In this document: positions 27,325 through 35,357 of the stretch, piece after piece
Numbering within the stretch: the first letter of the stretch is position 1
How the letters are laid out: every line of letters starts with the position of its first letter
Source of the DNA: Synechococcus sp. BIOS-U3-1
GTDB taxonomy: Bacteria; Cyanobacteriota; Cyanobacteriia; PCC-6307; Cyanobiaceae
Assembly (NCBI RefSeq): GCF_014279975.1
Contig: NZ_CP047936.1
Coordinates: forward strand, 248,001-312,000
DNA: 64,000 nucleotides
Direction: 5' to 3'
The notes under the pieces: generated by a model
Database searches by the model: none
What the model was told of the DNA's origin: nothing
Seen by the model: the letters and a program-made list of their open reading frames with translations, nothing else
Program-made: the position numbers and the translations under genes

Positions 27325-28629
27325 ATGTCTATTGAGAGATGGAGACGCGCTTTAAAGGTCATTCCCGGAGGTAATTCACTTCTTTCTAAGAGACCTAATC
27401 TTTTTGCTCCCACAAATTGGCCAACATATTTTAGTAAATCTAAGGGTTGTTATGTATGGGACCTTGAAGGTAAACAGTATTTAGATATGTCTATTATGGG
27501 TATAGGCCCCAATACACTCGGTTACGCCAACAGTAACGTTGACCGTGAAGTTATTAGTGCCATCAATAATGGAACAATGTCTACCCTTAATGCTTTTGAA
27601 GAAGTACTTTTAGCTGAAAAGCTTGTTGATTTACATCCCTGGTCCGACATGGCCAGATTTGCAAAATCCGGCGGTGAGGCTAACGCGATTTCTGTTCGAA
27701 TTGCTCGAGCGGCTACTGGTCGCGAGATCATTTTATTTTGTGGATATCATGGTTGGCATGATTGGTACTTAGCTTCTCAGCATTCTAGTGATTCACTTAG
27801 ATCTCATCTTTTTAGTGACACTGGTATTGCCGGTGTACCTCATTCCTTAAGCGGCACCTCTTATCCGTTTGAATGGAATAATATTAAATCCCTCGAAAAC
27901 TTGTTACGTCAACATTCATCTAATGTCGCCGCTATTAAAATGGAAGTTACTAGAAATATCTTGCCGATGCCAGGTTTTCTTGAATCTGTTCGTCACTTAT
28001 GTGATAAGTATGGTGTTGTTCTTATATTTGATGAATGTACATCTGGTTTTCGTGAATCATATGGTGGTTTGCATCTTAAATATTCTGTTTCTCCTGACTT
28101 AGCTGTTTTCGGGAAGGCTCTCGGTAACGGTTATCCAATTACTGCTGTGATAGGCCGAGAATCAATTATGAAGTCTGCCACGAATACTTTTTTAAGCAGT
28201 ACCTTTTGGTCTGACCGTATTGGTTTTGTTGCTGCTCTTGCGACTCTTGATGAAATGTATCGCACTAAAAGCTGGGCTGTCATAACAGATGTTGGAAAAC
28301 GTGTTCAATCCATATGGTTCAATGCTGCTTCTCGGTATCAGATTTCCATTGATTGCGGTGTTATTCCAGCCATTAGTAATTTACAGTTTTTAAATACTCC
28401 ACGCGCTATTGAATATAGAAGTTATTTTACCCAAGTTATGCTTGAAAATAATATCTTAGGTGGGACTCTGTTTTTTGCATCCACAGCTCACCAAGATGTC
28501 AACTTGAAACTCTATGAGTCTTTGATTGATTCCATTTTTCTTCAAATATCAAAAAGAGAGTCTGATCTCTTGCCCCCACTTGTTCGTGAGGACCAGCTTG
28601 TTGCTACTACTTTTAAGCGCCTTAACTAA
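27325..28629 (+). CDS. Class III PLP aminotransferase/aminomutase (glutamate-semialdehyde-aminomutase-like)
   Basis: 434 aa from the ATG at 27325; a TTG five codons earlier is possible. It opens RRALKVIPGGNSLLSKRP, as in GsaM-like proteins. Other blocks are ARFAKSGGEANAISVRIARA, ILFCGYHGWHDWY, VVLIFDECTSGFRESYGG with the cofactor Asp, and LAVFGKALGNGYPITAVIG with the PLP Lys. It is not the heme-pathway HemL, because it ends two bases before pseF in a sugar operon and the C-terminus differs. Such proteins occur beside cytidylyltransferases in nonulosonate loci, perhaps to aminate the sugar or a side-group precursor. Confidence 0.82.
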   Translation: MSIERWRRALKVIPGGNSLLSKRPNLFAPTNWPTYFSKSKGCYVWDLEGKQYLDMSIMGIGPNTLGYANSNVDREVISAINNGTMSTLNAFEEVLLAEKLVDLHPWSDMARFAKSGGEANAISVRIARAATGREIILFCGYHGWHDWYLASQHSSDSLRSHLFSDTGIAGVPHSLSGTSYPFEWNNIKSLENLLRQHSSNVAAIKMEVTRNILPMPGFLESVRHLCDKYGVVLIFDECTSGFRESYGGLHLKYSVSPDLAVFGKALGNGYPITAVIGRESIMKSATNTFLSSTFWSDRIGFVAALATLDEMYRTKSWAVITDVGKRVQSIWFNAASRYQISIDCGVIPAISNLQFLNTPRAIEYRSYFTQVMLENNILGGTLFFASTAHQDVNLKLYESLIDSIFLQISKRESDLLPPLVREDQLVATTFKRLN

Positions 28630-28631
28630 CT

Positions 28632-29327
28632 ATGCGTCTTCTTATCACTGTTTTGGCACGCGGTGGCTCTAGAAGAGTACCAAGAAAAAACATCCGCCTT
28701 CTCTCTGGTGTCCCTGTTATCTTTCATACTTTAAATGTCATTCGCGATTCTAATATTTCTTCAGATATTGTCGTATCAACAGAAGATCCTGAGATTTCAC
28801 AACTTATTGCTACCTCATCTTTTAGCTCCTCTCTAAGGCTTCGACCTCATTATTTGTCCTCTGATACAACTCCCTCATTTGCTGTAATTCAGCACATACT
28901 TGACTCGGAGGATTCTTCTGGCTGCAACTTCACTCATGTGTTAAATATTCCTCCTACTGCAGCACTTATACGTGTAGATGATTTATGGAATCTATGTTCA
29001 TTTGCCACCAAATTTCCAACATCTTCTATTATTAGTGTGAAGCCTTTTAATGTTCCTTTTGAGTCCTCTTACATAATGTCTGATGAGTTAGATCTTTTGC
29101 CTAATCGCCCAGATTTGTTTACCTCTAATACGCAAAGTTTTGCACGCAGTTATTACGATTGTGGGCTTTATTCTTTAATCCCAGTCAAGTATATTCGATC
29201 TTGGCCATCTTATGAATTCTATAAGGTATCGTTAAAAGGTCTTTCAATTAATCATCCATGTGTTGATGTGGATGATGAGTCTGACTGGGATGATCTTGTA
29301 TCTCTGTTTCAAGCTTTTTCTTCCTAG
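28632..29327 (+). CDS. pseF: CMP-pseudaminic/sialic acid cytidylyltransferase (PseF/NeuA family)
   Basis: 231 aa. N-terminal ITVLARGGSRRVPRKNIRLL is the CTP-binding signature (A-R-x-G-S-x-x-x-P-x-K-N). Other family blocks are SDIVVSTEDPEIS, LSSDTTPSFAVIQHIL, LNIPPTAALIRVDD, YYDCGLYSL and HPCVDVDDESDWD. It activates the nonulosonic acid as its CMP derivative before transfer. It starts two bases after the aminotransferase stop. It supplies the activation step for the pseI product encoded on the opposite strand across the divergent gap. PseF versus NeuA/LegF specificity is inferred from the accompanying pse genes. Confidence 0.85.
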   Translation: MRLLITVLARGGSRRVPRKNIRLLSGVPVIFHTLNVIRDSNISSDIVVSTEDPEISQLIATSSFSSSLRLRPHYLSSDTTPSFAVIQHILDSEDSSGCNFTHVLNIPPTAALIRVDDLWNLCSFATKFPTSSIISVKPFNVPFESSYIMSDELDLLPNRPDLFTSNTQSFARSYYDCGLYSLIPVKYIRSWPSYEFYKVSLKGLSINHPCVDVDDESDWDDLVSLFQAFSS

Positions 29328-29479
29328 TCTTGTTTTTGTACACGATTCCACTTCTTTCCCTGTGTTGCTTCTCCCCACCCACCCATTCTATTGTTTCTTT
29401 CGCTGACTTTTTTGTTTTCCTAGTGTTTTGATTTTGAGCATATTGCTCTATTTCTTTTTTACCTTACCCTGATCTCTTT

Positions 29480-30607
29480 ATGTACAAAATCTGCTCACGA
29501 ACCGTAATGGATACTAGTGATACTCGTATCACTTTTAATGACGAAGGTGTTTGCGATCATGCTATTGATTTTTATGAAAATGTATTGCCTAATTGGCATG
29601 TAGGCCAGCAAGGCCAAGAATATATTCACAGCGTCATACAAAAAATCAAGCATGATGGCCTTAATCGTGAATTTGATTGCATTCTGGGTCTTAGTGGTGG
29701 TGTTGATAGTTCTTACATGCTGCATCTCGCTGTTAAGGAATATGGTTTGAGGCCTCTTGTTTTTCATGTTGACGGGGGTTGGAATTCTGAATTGGCTGTA
29801 CATAATATTCATGTTTTGGTTGAGAAGTTGGGTCTCGACCTTTTTACTGAGGTTATCAACTGGGAGGAAATGCGCGATTTCCAACTTGCTTGGTTTAAGT
29901 CTGGAGTACCTCATATAGACCTTCCCCAGGACCACGCTTTTGTCGCTACACTTTATAATTTTGCTGCTAAGCATGGAATTAGATATATCCTTAATGGTGG
30001 CAATATTTCTACGGAGTGTGTAAGAAATCCTATGGAGTATTTTTATTACGGCACCGATATGATTCACATTAAAGACATTATCAGACGTTTTGGTCAGGTA
30101 CAAATGCAAACATATCCCTTCAGCTCTATCCTGCGCCATAAAATCTACTTGCGTTATTTCCGCAGGATAAAAGTCTTTCGGCTTCTCAATCATCGGGAAT
30201 ATATCAAATCTGATGCTGTCAAACTCCTCCAGAGAGAATATGATTGGAAGTCTTATCCGCAAAAACACTTCGAATCGCGTTTTACTAAGTTCTACGAGTC
30301 TTATTGGCTCCCTGAGCGTTTTGGCTTTGATCCCCGTCGAGTTCAATTCTCAAGTTTGATCCTCACGGGTCAAATGTCTCGTGATGACGCACTGAGTTGC
30401 CTGAAGAAGCCTGCTTACGATTCTTCCACTATTGGTCTAGATTTTGAGTATGTAGCTACCAAACTTCGTATAAGCATAGATGAGCTGACTCATTACTTAA
30501 GGATGCCTAAGCGGTTCTATTGGGATTACAGGAATCAAGAAAAACTTTTCAACACCGGTGCCCATATTCTCAAGGCTATTGGGCTGGAGACTTCGATTAA
30601 GCGATGA
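29480..30607 (+). CDS. N-acetyl-sugar amidotransferase (PseA/WbpG/LegA family)
   Basis: 375 aa. The PP-loop ATP-binding motif ILGLSGGVDSSYM lies near residue 76, followed by LVFHVDGGWNSELA and ILNGGNISTEC, all typical of the family. With the two downstream proteins it would form an acetamidino group on a sugar. The N-terminus (ICSRT, VCDHA) keeps Cys5 and Cys25, but the second Cys of each expected C-x-x-C pair is Thr8 or Ala28. It overlaps the HisH2 gene by 4 bases. The acetamidino group could go onto the nonulosonate (as with PseA) or onto an aminouronate (as with WbpG). Confidence 0.88.
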   Translation: MYKICSRTVMDTSDTRITFNDEGVCDHAIDFYENVLPNWHVGQQGQEYIHSVIQKIKHDGLNREFDCILGLSGGVDSSYMLHLAVKEYGLRPLVFHVDGGWNSELAVHNIHVLVEKLGLDLFTEVINWEEMRDFQLAWFKSGVPHIDLPQDHAFVATLYNFAAKHGIRYILNGGNISTECVRNPMEYFYYGTDMIHIKDIIRRFGQVQMQTYPFSSILRHKIYLRYFRRIKVFRLLNHREYIKSDAVKLLQREYDWKSYPQKHFESRFTKFYESYWLPERFGFDPRRVQFSSLILTGQMSRDDALSCLKKPAYDSSTIGLDFEYVATKLRISIDELTHYLRMPKRFYWDYRNQEKLFNTGAHILKAIGLETSIKR

Positions 30608-31218
30608 TTACTATTGTTGATTACGGTCTAGGTAACGTTAAGGCGATTGCTAACATTTATAATAGGCTTGGTATTGCTTGCTCGATAGCGCGTGACCCTG
30701 ATGAGTTGATACGCTCGAAACGATTAATTTTGCCTGGTGTTGGCGCTTTCGATTGGGCAATTAAGCGACTGGAGGCTTCTCGTTTGCGTCCCGTTCTTGA
30801 TGAGCTTGTCATTAATCGGCGGGTCCCAGTTCTAGGTATCTGCGTTGGTATGCAGATTATGGCTAATCGAAGTGAAGAAGGCCTTCTTCCTGGTCTGGGT
30901 TGGATACCCGGTGACGTCAAGCGTTTTGATGAGAACTTGCTGTCGTCAAAGATATGCTTGCCTCATATAGGATGGAATAATGTTATTGCGAACGATCATT
31001 CATTGTTTGGCAATATCTTGGATCCACGCTTTTATTTTTTGCATTCATATTATTTCCTGCCATGTTCTGTAGATCTGATTTTGGCCAAAACTCATTATGG
31101 TTTACCTTTTGCCTCCGCAGTCTGCCTTGATCATGTGATCGGTGTTCAGTTTCATCCTGAGAAGAGTCATCGCTGGGGTACTCAGCTTCTGCAAAACTTT
31201 GCTCAATTTGAGGTTTAG
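30604..31218 (+). CDS. hisH2: HisH2: glutaminase subunit of sugar acetamidino synthesis
   Basis: 204 aa. Class I glutamine amidotransferase: VDYGLGNVKAI at the N-terminus, LPGVGAF as oxyanion strand, nucleophile Cys in PVLGICVGMQIM, HSYYF, and His/Glu in GVQFHPEKSH. It is related to HisH of histidine biosynthesis. The operon position, between the sugar amidotransferase and HisF2 genes, argues for sugar amidation: it supplies ammonia from glutamine. The ATG overlaps the upstream stop by 4 bases, and the next gene starts 8 bases downstream. Confidence 0.87.
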   Translation: MITIVDYGLGNVKAIANIYNRLGIACSIARDPDELIRSKRLILPGVGAFDWAIKRLEASRLRPVLDELVINRRVPVLGICVGMQIMANRSEEGLLPGLGWIPGDVKRFDENLLSSKICLPHIGWNNVIANDHSLFGNILDPRFYFLHSYYFLPCSVDLILAKTHYGLPFASAVCLDHVIGVQFHPEKSHRWGTQLLQNFAQFEV

Positions 31219-31226
31219 CTCTTTCC

Positions 31227-31997
31227 ATGTTGCGCGCTCGAATTATTCCATGTCTCTTGGTTCATAATGGTGGCTTGGTTAAGACCACCCGCTTCGGTGG
31301 CTCGAAATATATTGGAGACCCTCTGAATGCTGTTCGAATTTTTAACGAGAAGCAAGTCGACGAGCTGATTGTTGTCGATATTGATGCCACAACTAAGGAT
31401 CTTGAACCCAATTATGGCTTAATTGCTAATCTTGCTGCCGAATGTCGGATGCCATTGTGCTACGGCGGTGGTGTTAGAACTGTTGAGCAGATTGAGCGAA
31501 TAGTAAGTCTTGGCGTCGAAAAGGTCAGTCTTGGTAGTGCAGCAGCCTATAACCCTGGCCTGATTAAGCTGGCGTCTCAGCGAGTTGGAAGCCAGAGCAT
31601 CGTCGCTGTTATGGATGTGAAAAAGAGTAGTTTCCGTGGCCGCTATGAAGTTCTCACGCATAACGGCTCTAAAAAGACAGGCTGTAATCCTGTTGAGATG
31701 GCTCGTCAGTTGCAAGCATTAGGGGCTGGTGAAATTTTGCTTAACTCGATTGATCGCGACGGAACCATGAAGGGCTATGACCTAGGACTCATTGATGCCG
31801 TCAGAAAGGTCACTCGGCTACCGATGACGGTCATTGGCGGTGCGGGATCTTTCGATGATATGCGGGCATTGGTCATCCGCTACGGAGTGATTGGGGCTGC
31901 CGCCGGCAGCTTGTTTGTTTTCAAGGGTAAGTATCGCGCTGTCTTGATCCAGTACCCACAGCCATCTGAAATAGATTTGTTATCAGCTGTCCTATGA
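31227..31997 (+). CDS. hisF2: HisF2 (AglZ/WbuZ family): partner in sugar acetamidino synthesis
   Basis: 256 aa TIM barrel related to HisF. The opening RIIPCLLVHNGGLVKTTRFG has Leu where the histidine-pathway enzyme has catalytic Asp11, the substitution seen in the WbuZ/AglZ group. Other blocks include ELIVVDIDATTKD, PLCYGGGVRTVEQ, GVEKVSLGSAA, VAVMDVKKSSF, EILLNSIDRDGTMKGYDL and PMTVIGGAGSFDDM. With HisH2 and the PP-loop amidotransferase it forms the standard trio that converts an acetamido to an acetamidino group. It is the last gene of the divergent plus-strand operon or read through into the next. Confidence 0.88.
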   Translation: MLRARIIPCLLVHNGGLVKTTRFGGSKYIGDPLNAVRIFNEKQVDELIVVDIDATTKDLEPNYGLIANLAAECRMPLCYGGGVRTVEQIERIVSLGVEKVSLGSAAAYNPGLIKLASQRVGSQSIVAVMDVKKSSFRGRYEVLTHNGSKKTGCNPVEMARQLQALGAGEILLNSIDRDGTMKGYDLGLIDAVRKVTRLPMTVIGGAGSFDDMRALVIRYGVIGAAAGSLFVFKGKYRAVLIQYPQPSEIDLLSAVL

Positions 31998-32050
31998 CGT
32001 TTTGACGCTTAGCCGATCCGAGCAATCTTCTCGTTGCTGATAGTTCACCT

Positions 32051-34150
32051 GTGAAACAACTCCTCCATTCTCTCGCCACCGGTGCCAGCGAACTTCCTGA
32101 GCTTCCAGCACCCGTTGTTCCTCGTGGGCATTTGTTGATTCGCAGTTCTTGCTCACTCGTTTCTGCAGGAACGGAGCGCATGTTGGTGGATTTTGGCAGT
32201 GCTAACTGGATCGGTAAGGCCCGTCAGCAGCCAGCCAAGGTTCAGCAGGTATTGGAGAAAGCCCGCACTGATGGTCCCTTAACCACTTTAGATGCGGTGC
32301 GTAGCAAGCTGGATCAACCCTTGCCTCTTGGTTACTGCAACGTGGGAACTGTAGTAGCCGTTGGCTCCGAAGTTTCAGGCTTTCAGATTGGCGATAAAGT
32401 TGCTTCCAATGGAGCTCATGCTGAGCTCGTATCTGTATCACATCTCCTATGTGCCGTCATCCCGACTGAGGTAAGTGATGAGGCTGCTGCTTTCACTGTT
32501 CTCTCCTCTATTGGTCTGCAGGGAACACGTTTAGCCAATCCGACTCTGGGTGAAACCTTTGTGGTTAGTGGTTTGGGCCTGATTGGTCTGCTCACAGGTC
32601 AGCTCCTCGCCGCCCAGGGTTGTCGTGTGTTAGGTCTCGATCCGGATCCCTCGAAGTGCGCTCTCGCCGAAACGTTGGGCATCATGGCTCTCCATCTTTC
32701 CAGCGGGGTGGATCCAGTGGCTTGGTGTCTTGATCACACTGCAGGTATTGGTGTTGATGGCGTGTTGATCACAGCAGCCACCTCCTCTACTGAGCCAGTT
32801 CATGTTGCAGCCGGGGCCTGCCGCCAGCGGGGCCGCATCGTGTTGGTGGGAGTCACCGGCCTGGAACTGCGCCGTGATCTTTTCTACAAAAAAGAGCTTT
32901 CCTTCCAGGTGAGCTGCTCGTATGGCCCCGGGCGCTATGACCCAGCTTATGAGCAACAAGGCCACGACTATCCCATTGGTTTCGTGCGCTGGACGCAACA
33001 GCGCAACTTTCAGGCTGTGCTCCACGCTCTGGCCAGCGGTGCCCTACGTACCGAGCCGCTCATCTCCCATCGTTTTTCATTCGAGCAGGCCTCAGACGCC
33101 TACGAACTGCTCAGCAGTGCCGAACCCTCTCTCGGTATTCTGCTGCGTTACCCCGAAACAGCCGATCCCGAGCAGCGTCTGATTCAGCTGCCGGCAGCTG
33201 CCGAAGATGTGGCTTCTACTAAGCCGCTGCTGAGCGTTATTGGAGCTGGCAATTTCGCTAGCCGCGTGCTGATTCCCGCTTTCACCAAGGTCGGGGCCGG
33301 CTTCTATACCATCGCCGCCTCCAGCGGCATCGGACCGGTGCACTTGGGCCGGAAATTCGGTTTCCGTCAGGCCAGTACCGATGTGCCCGCTCTCCTGGTC
33401 GACCCCAATTACAACACTTTAGTAATCGCCACTCGCCACGACAGCCATGCTCTTCTTGTTCAGCAAGCTCTGGCAGCCGGTAAGAATGTTTTTGTGGAGA
33501 AGCCCCTCTGCCTCACAGTCGAGGAGCTGAGTTCTATCCAAGCGGCCTTTACTGGTGAGCAGTTGTTGATGGTGGGTTACAACCGCCGCTTTGCGCCGCT
33601 ATCAGTTCTTCTACAGCAGCAGCTCTCCCGTTCGCAGGGCCCCAAGGCCTTTGTGTATACCTGCAATGCTGGTGCCATACCTGTTGATCATTGGACTCAA
33701 GATCCATCCGCCGGTGGCGGCCGCATGCTCGGTGAGGCATGCCACTTCGTGGACCTGCTGCGCCACTTGGCTGCCAGCCCCATCGAAGACCTCCAGCTAT
33801 TCAGTGCCGCAGACAGCAAACCCTGTCCAGACACTTTCTCCCTTCAGCTTCGCTTTGCTGACGGCTCGATTGGGACCGTTCACTACTTCGCCAATGGCAG
33901 TAAGGCCTTCCCAAAAGAGCGCCTTGAGGTTTTTGTCGATGGCAAAATATTTCGTCTCGATAATTATCTAAAGCTCAAGGCCTGGGGCATCCCTGGCTTC
34001 CGCACCCGTCGCTTGCTCCAACAAGACAAGGGACAAGTGGCTTGTTGTGCAGCTTTCCTTACAGCCATTGAAACCGGCGGGTCACCGCCGATCCCCACTT
34101 GCGAGATCTTTGAAGTGCAGCGGTGGCTTTTGGAGGCTGTGAATCAGTGA
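32051..34150 (+). CDS. Bidomain oxidoreductase: zinc-type alcohol dehydrogenase fused to Gfo/Idh/MocA domain
   Basis: 699 aa from a GTG at 32051. Residues 1-370 are an MDR alcohol-dehydrogenase-like domain with VVSGLGLIGLLTGQLLAAQG as NADP-binding motif. Residues 395-699 are a Gfo/Idh/MocA oxidoreductase with VIGAGNFASRVLIPAF and GKNVFVEKPLCLTVEE (the EKP motif). This fusion recurs in polysaccharide loci next to heparinase-like and WcaI-like genes, as here. The reaction, probably oxidation or reduction of a sugar or linker, is not known. The GC content rises sharply from this gene onwards. Confidence 0.87.
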   Translation: MKQLLHSLATGASELPELPAPVVPRGHLLIRSSCSLVSAGTERMLVDFGSANWIGKARQQPAKVQQVLEKARTDGPLTTLDAVRSKLDQPLPLGYCNVGTVVAVGSEVSGFQIGDKVASNGAHAELVSVSHLLCAVIPTEVSDEAAAFTVLSSIGLQGTRLANPTLGETFVVSGLGLIGLLTGQLLAAQGCRVLGLDPDPSKCALAETLGIMALHLSSGVDPVAWCLDHTAGIGVDGVLITAATSSTEPVHVAAGACRQRGRIVLVGVTGLELRRDLFYKKELSFQVSCSYGPGRYDPAYEQQGHDYPIGFVRWTQQRNFQAVLHALASGALRTEPLISHRFSFEQASDAYELLSSAEPSLGILLRYPETADPEQRLIQLPAAAEDVASTKPLLSVIGAGNFASRVLIPAFTKVGAGFYTIAASSGIGPVHLGRKFGFRQASTDVPALLVDPNYNTLVIATRHDSHALLVQQALAAGKNVFVEKPLCLTVEELSSIQAAFTGEQLLMVGYNRRFAPLSVLLQQQLSRSQGPKAFVYTCNAGAIPVDHWTQDPSAGGGRMLGEACHFVDLLRHLAASPIEDLQLFSAADSKPCPDTFSLQLRFADGSIGTVHYFANGSKAFPKERLEVFVDGKIFRLDNYLKLKAWGIPGFRTRRLLQQDKGQVACCAAFLTAIETGGSPPIPTCEIFEVQRWLLEAVNQ

Positions 34151-35355
34151 GTACTTGCTGTGTCCTTGGTCTCGGATATATCGGCTTGCCTACTGCTGCT
34201 GTACTCGCACGTTCTGGCCATCGGGTGGTTGGAGTAGATGTGAGTTCCAAAGTTGTGGCCATTGTCAATCAGGGCCAGATCCATATTTTGGAGCCAGATC
34301 TCGATCAAGCGGTGGCGGCTGCCGTTGCCTCTGGAGCCCTCATGGCTCAGTTGACTCCTGCAGCTGCTGATGTGTTTCTGATTGCTGTACCAACACCTTT
34401 CCGCGGTGGGGCCCATGGCATCCCCCAGCCCAACATTGACTACGTGCTTGCCGCAGCCCGCGCGATCGCAACAGTGCTGCGGCCAGGCAATCTCGTACTG
34501 ATCGAATCCACTTCGCCGGTGGGTACCACCGAAAAGGTTGCAGATGAGCTTCGCAAGATTTCCGGCTTCAATAGTGATCAGATTCATATCGCCTACTGCC
34601 CTGAGCGGGTCCTGCCTGGCCGGATCCTGCAGGAGCTGATCGCCAATGACCGCGTCATTGGTGGTCTTACCCCAGCTGCTGCTGAAGCAGGACAGGCCTT
34701 CTATGCCAGCTTCTGCCAGGGCCAATTGATTACAACCAACTCACGCACCGCTGAGCTGGTCAAGCTCACTGAGAACAGTTTCCGCGATGTGAACATCGCC
34801 TTCGCCAATGAACTCTCGCTGGTGTGCGATCACTTAGAGATCAATCCGCGTGAGCTAATTCGCTTGGCCAATCACCACCCCCGCGTGAATGTGCTGCAGC
34901 CCGGTTGCGGCGTGGGAGGCCACTGCATCGCCATTGACCCCTGGTTTATTGCCTCCGCCGCCCCCCATTGCACACCTCTGATTCAAACTTCACGCCACGT
35001 GAATGACGGCAAGAGCCGCTGGGTGATAGAGCAGGTGCAGGCCCGCGCAGCAGCCCTGGAAGATCAGCTCGGCCGCACCGCCCGTATCGGCTGCCTGGGC
35101 CTCGCTTTCAAGCCGAATGTAGACGATTTGCGCGAATCCCCCGCCCTCCACATCACCACTGAGCTGCTCGTTGCTGGCCTCGACGTGCTTGCTTGCGAAC
35201 CCAATCTTCACGACCACCCAATCATCAAATTAGATACTCTCAAGCGGGTGCTCGAGGATGCCGATCTGTTGGTGTTTCTAGTCGCTCATACCGCCTTCAA
35301 AGGTCTTGATTTGGATGGCCGCTCTGTATTCGATCTCTGCGGTGTAACCAAGTAG
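34147..35355 (+). CDS. wecC: UDP-N-acetyl-D-mannosamine dehydrogenase (WecC type)
   Basis: 402 aa from the GTG at 34147, whose GTGA overlaps the upstream stop; an in-frame start at 34123 would overlap more. NAD-binding CVLGLGYIGLPTAAVLA opens the protein. IAVPTPFRG, CPERVLPGRILQEL, ELVKLTENSFRDVNIAFANE and GCGVGGHCIAIDPWF (catalytic Cys) follow, with GLAFKPNVDDLRESPA in the C-terminal domain. It oxidises UDP-ManNAc twice to UDP-ManNAcA. A UDP-GlcNAc dehydrogenase (WbpA type) is the alternative. A 2-epimerase gene was not seen in this window. Confidence 0.88.
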   Translation: MSTCCVLGLGYIGLPTAAVLARSGHRVVGVDVSSKVVAIVNQGQIHILEPDLDQAVAAAVASGALMAQLTPAAADVFLIAVPTPFRGGAHGIPQPNIDYVLAAARAIATVLRPGNLVLIESTSPVGTTEKVADELRKISGFNSDQIHIAYCPERVLPGRILQELIANDRVIGGLTPAAAEAGQAFYASFCQGQLITTNSRTAELVKLTENSFRDVNIAFANELSLVCDHLEINPRELIRLANHHPRVNVLQPGCGVGGHCIAIDPWFIASAAPHCTPLIQTSRHVNDGKSRWVIEQVQARAAALEDQLGRTARIGCLGLAFKPNVDDLRESPALHITTELLVAGLDVLACEPNLHDHPIIKLDTLKRVLEDADLLVFLVAHTAFKGLDLDGRSVFDLCGVTK

Positions 35356-35357
35356 AC

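Noticed and set aside
29495-30346. A 283-codon open frame on the minus strand opposite the sugar amidotransferase gene
   Set aside because: It lies wholly inside the well-supported plus-strand gene with PP-loop motif, and its translation has no recognisable domain; it is a shadow of the coding strand.
31998-32015. Similar short text (TTTGACG...CTTAGCC) upstream of the bidomain oxidoreductase gene and of the UDP-glucose dehydrogenase gene near 44760
   Set aside because: The match is about 14 bases with one inserted base and at different distances from the starts; it is too weak to call a shared regulatory site.
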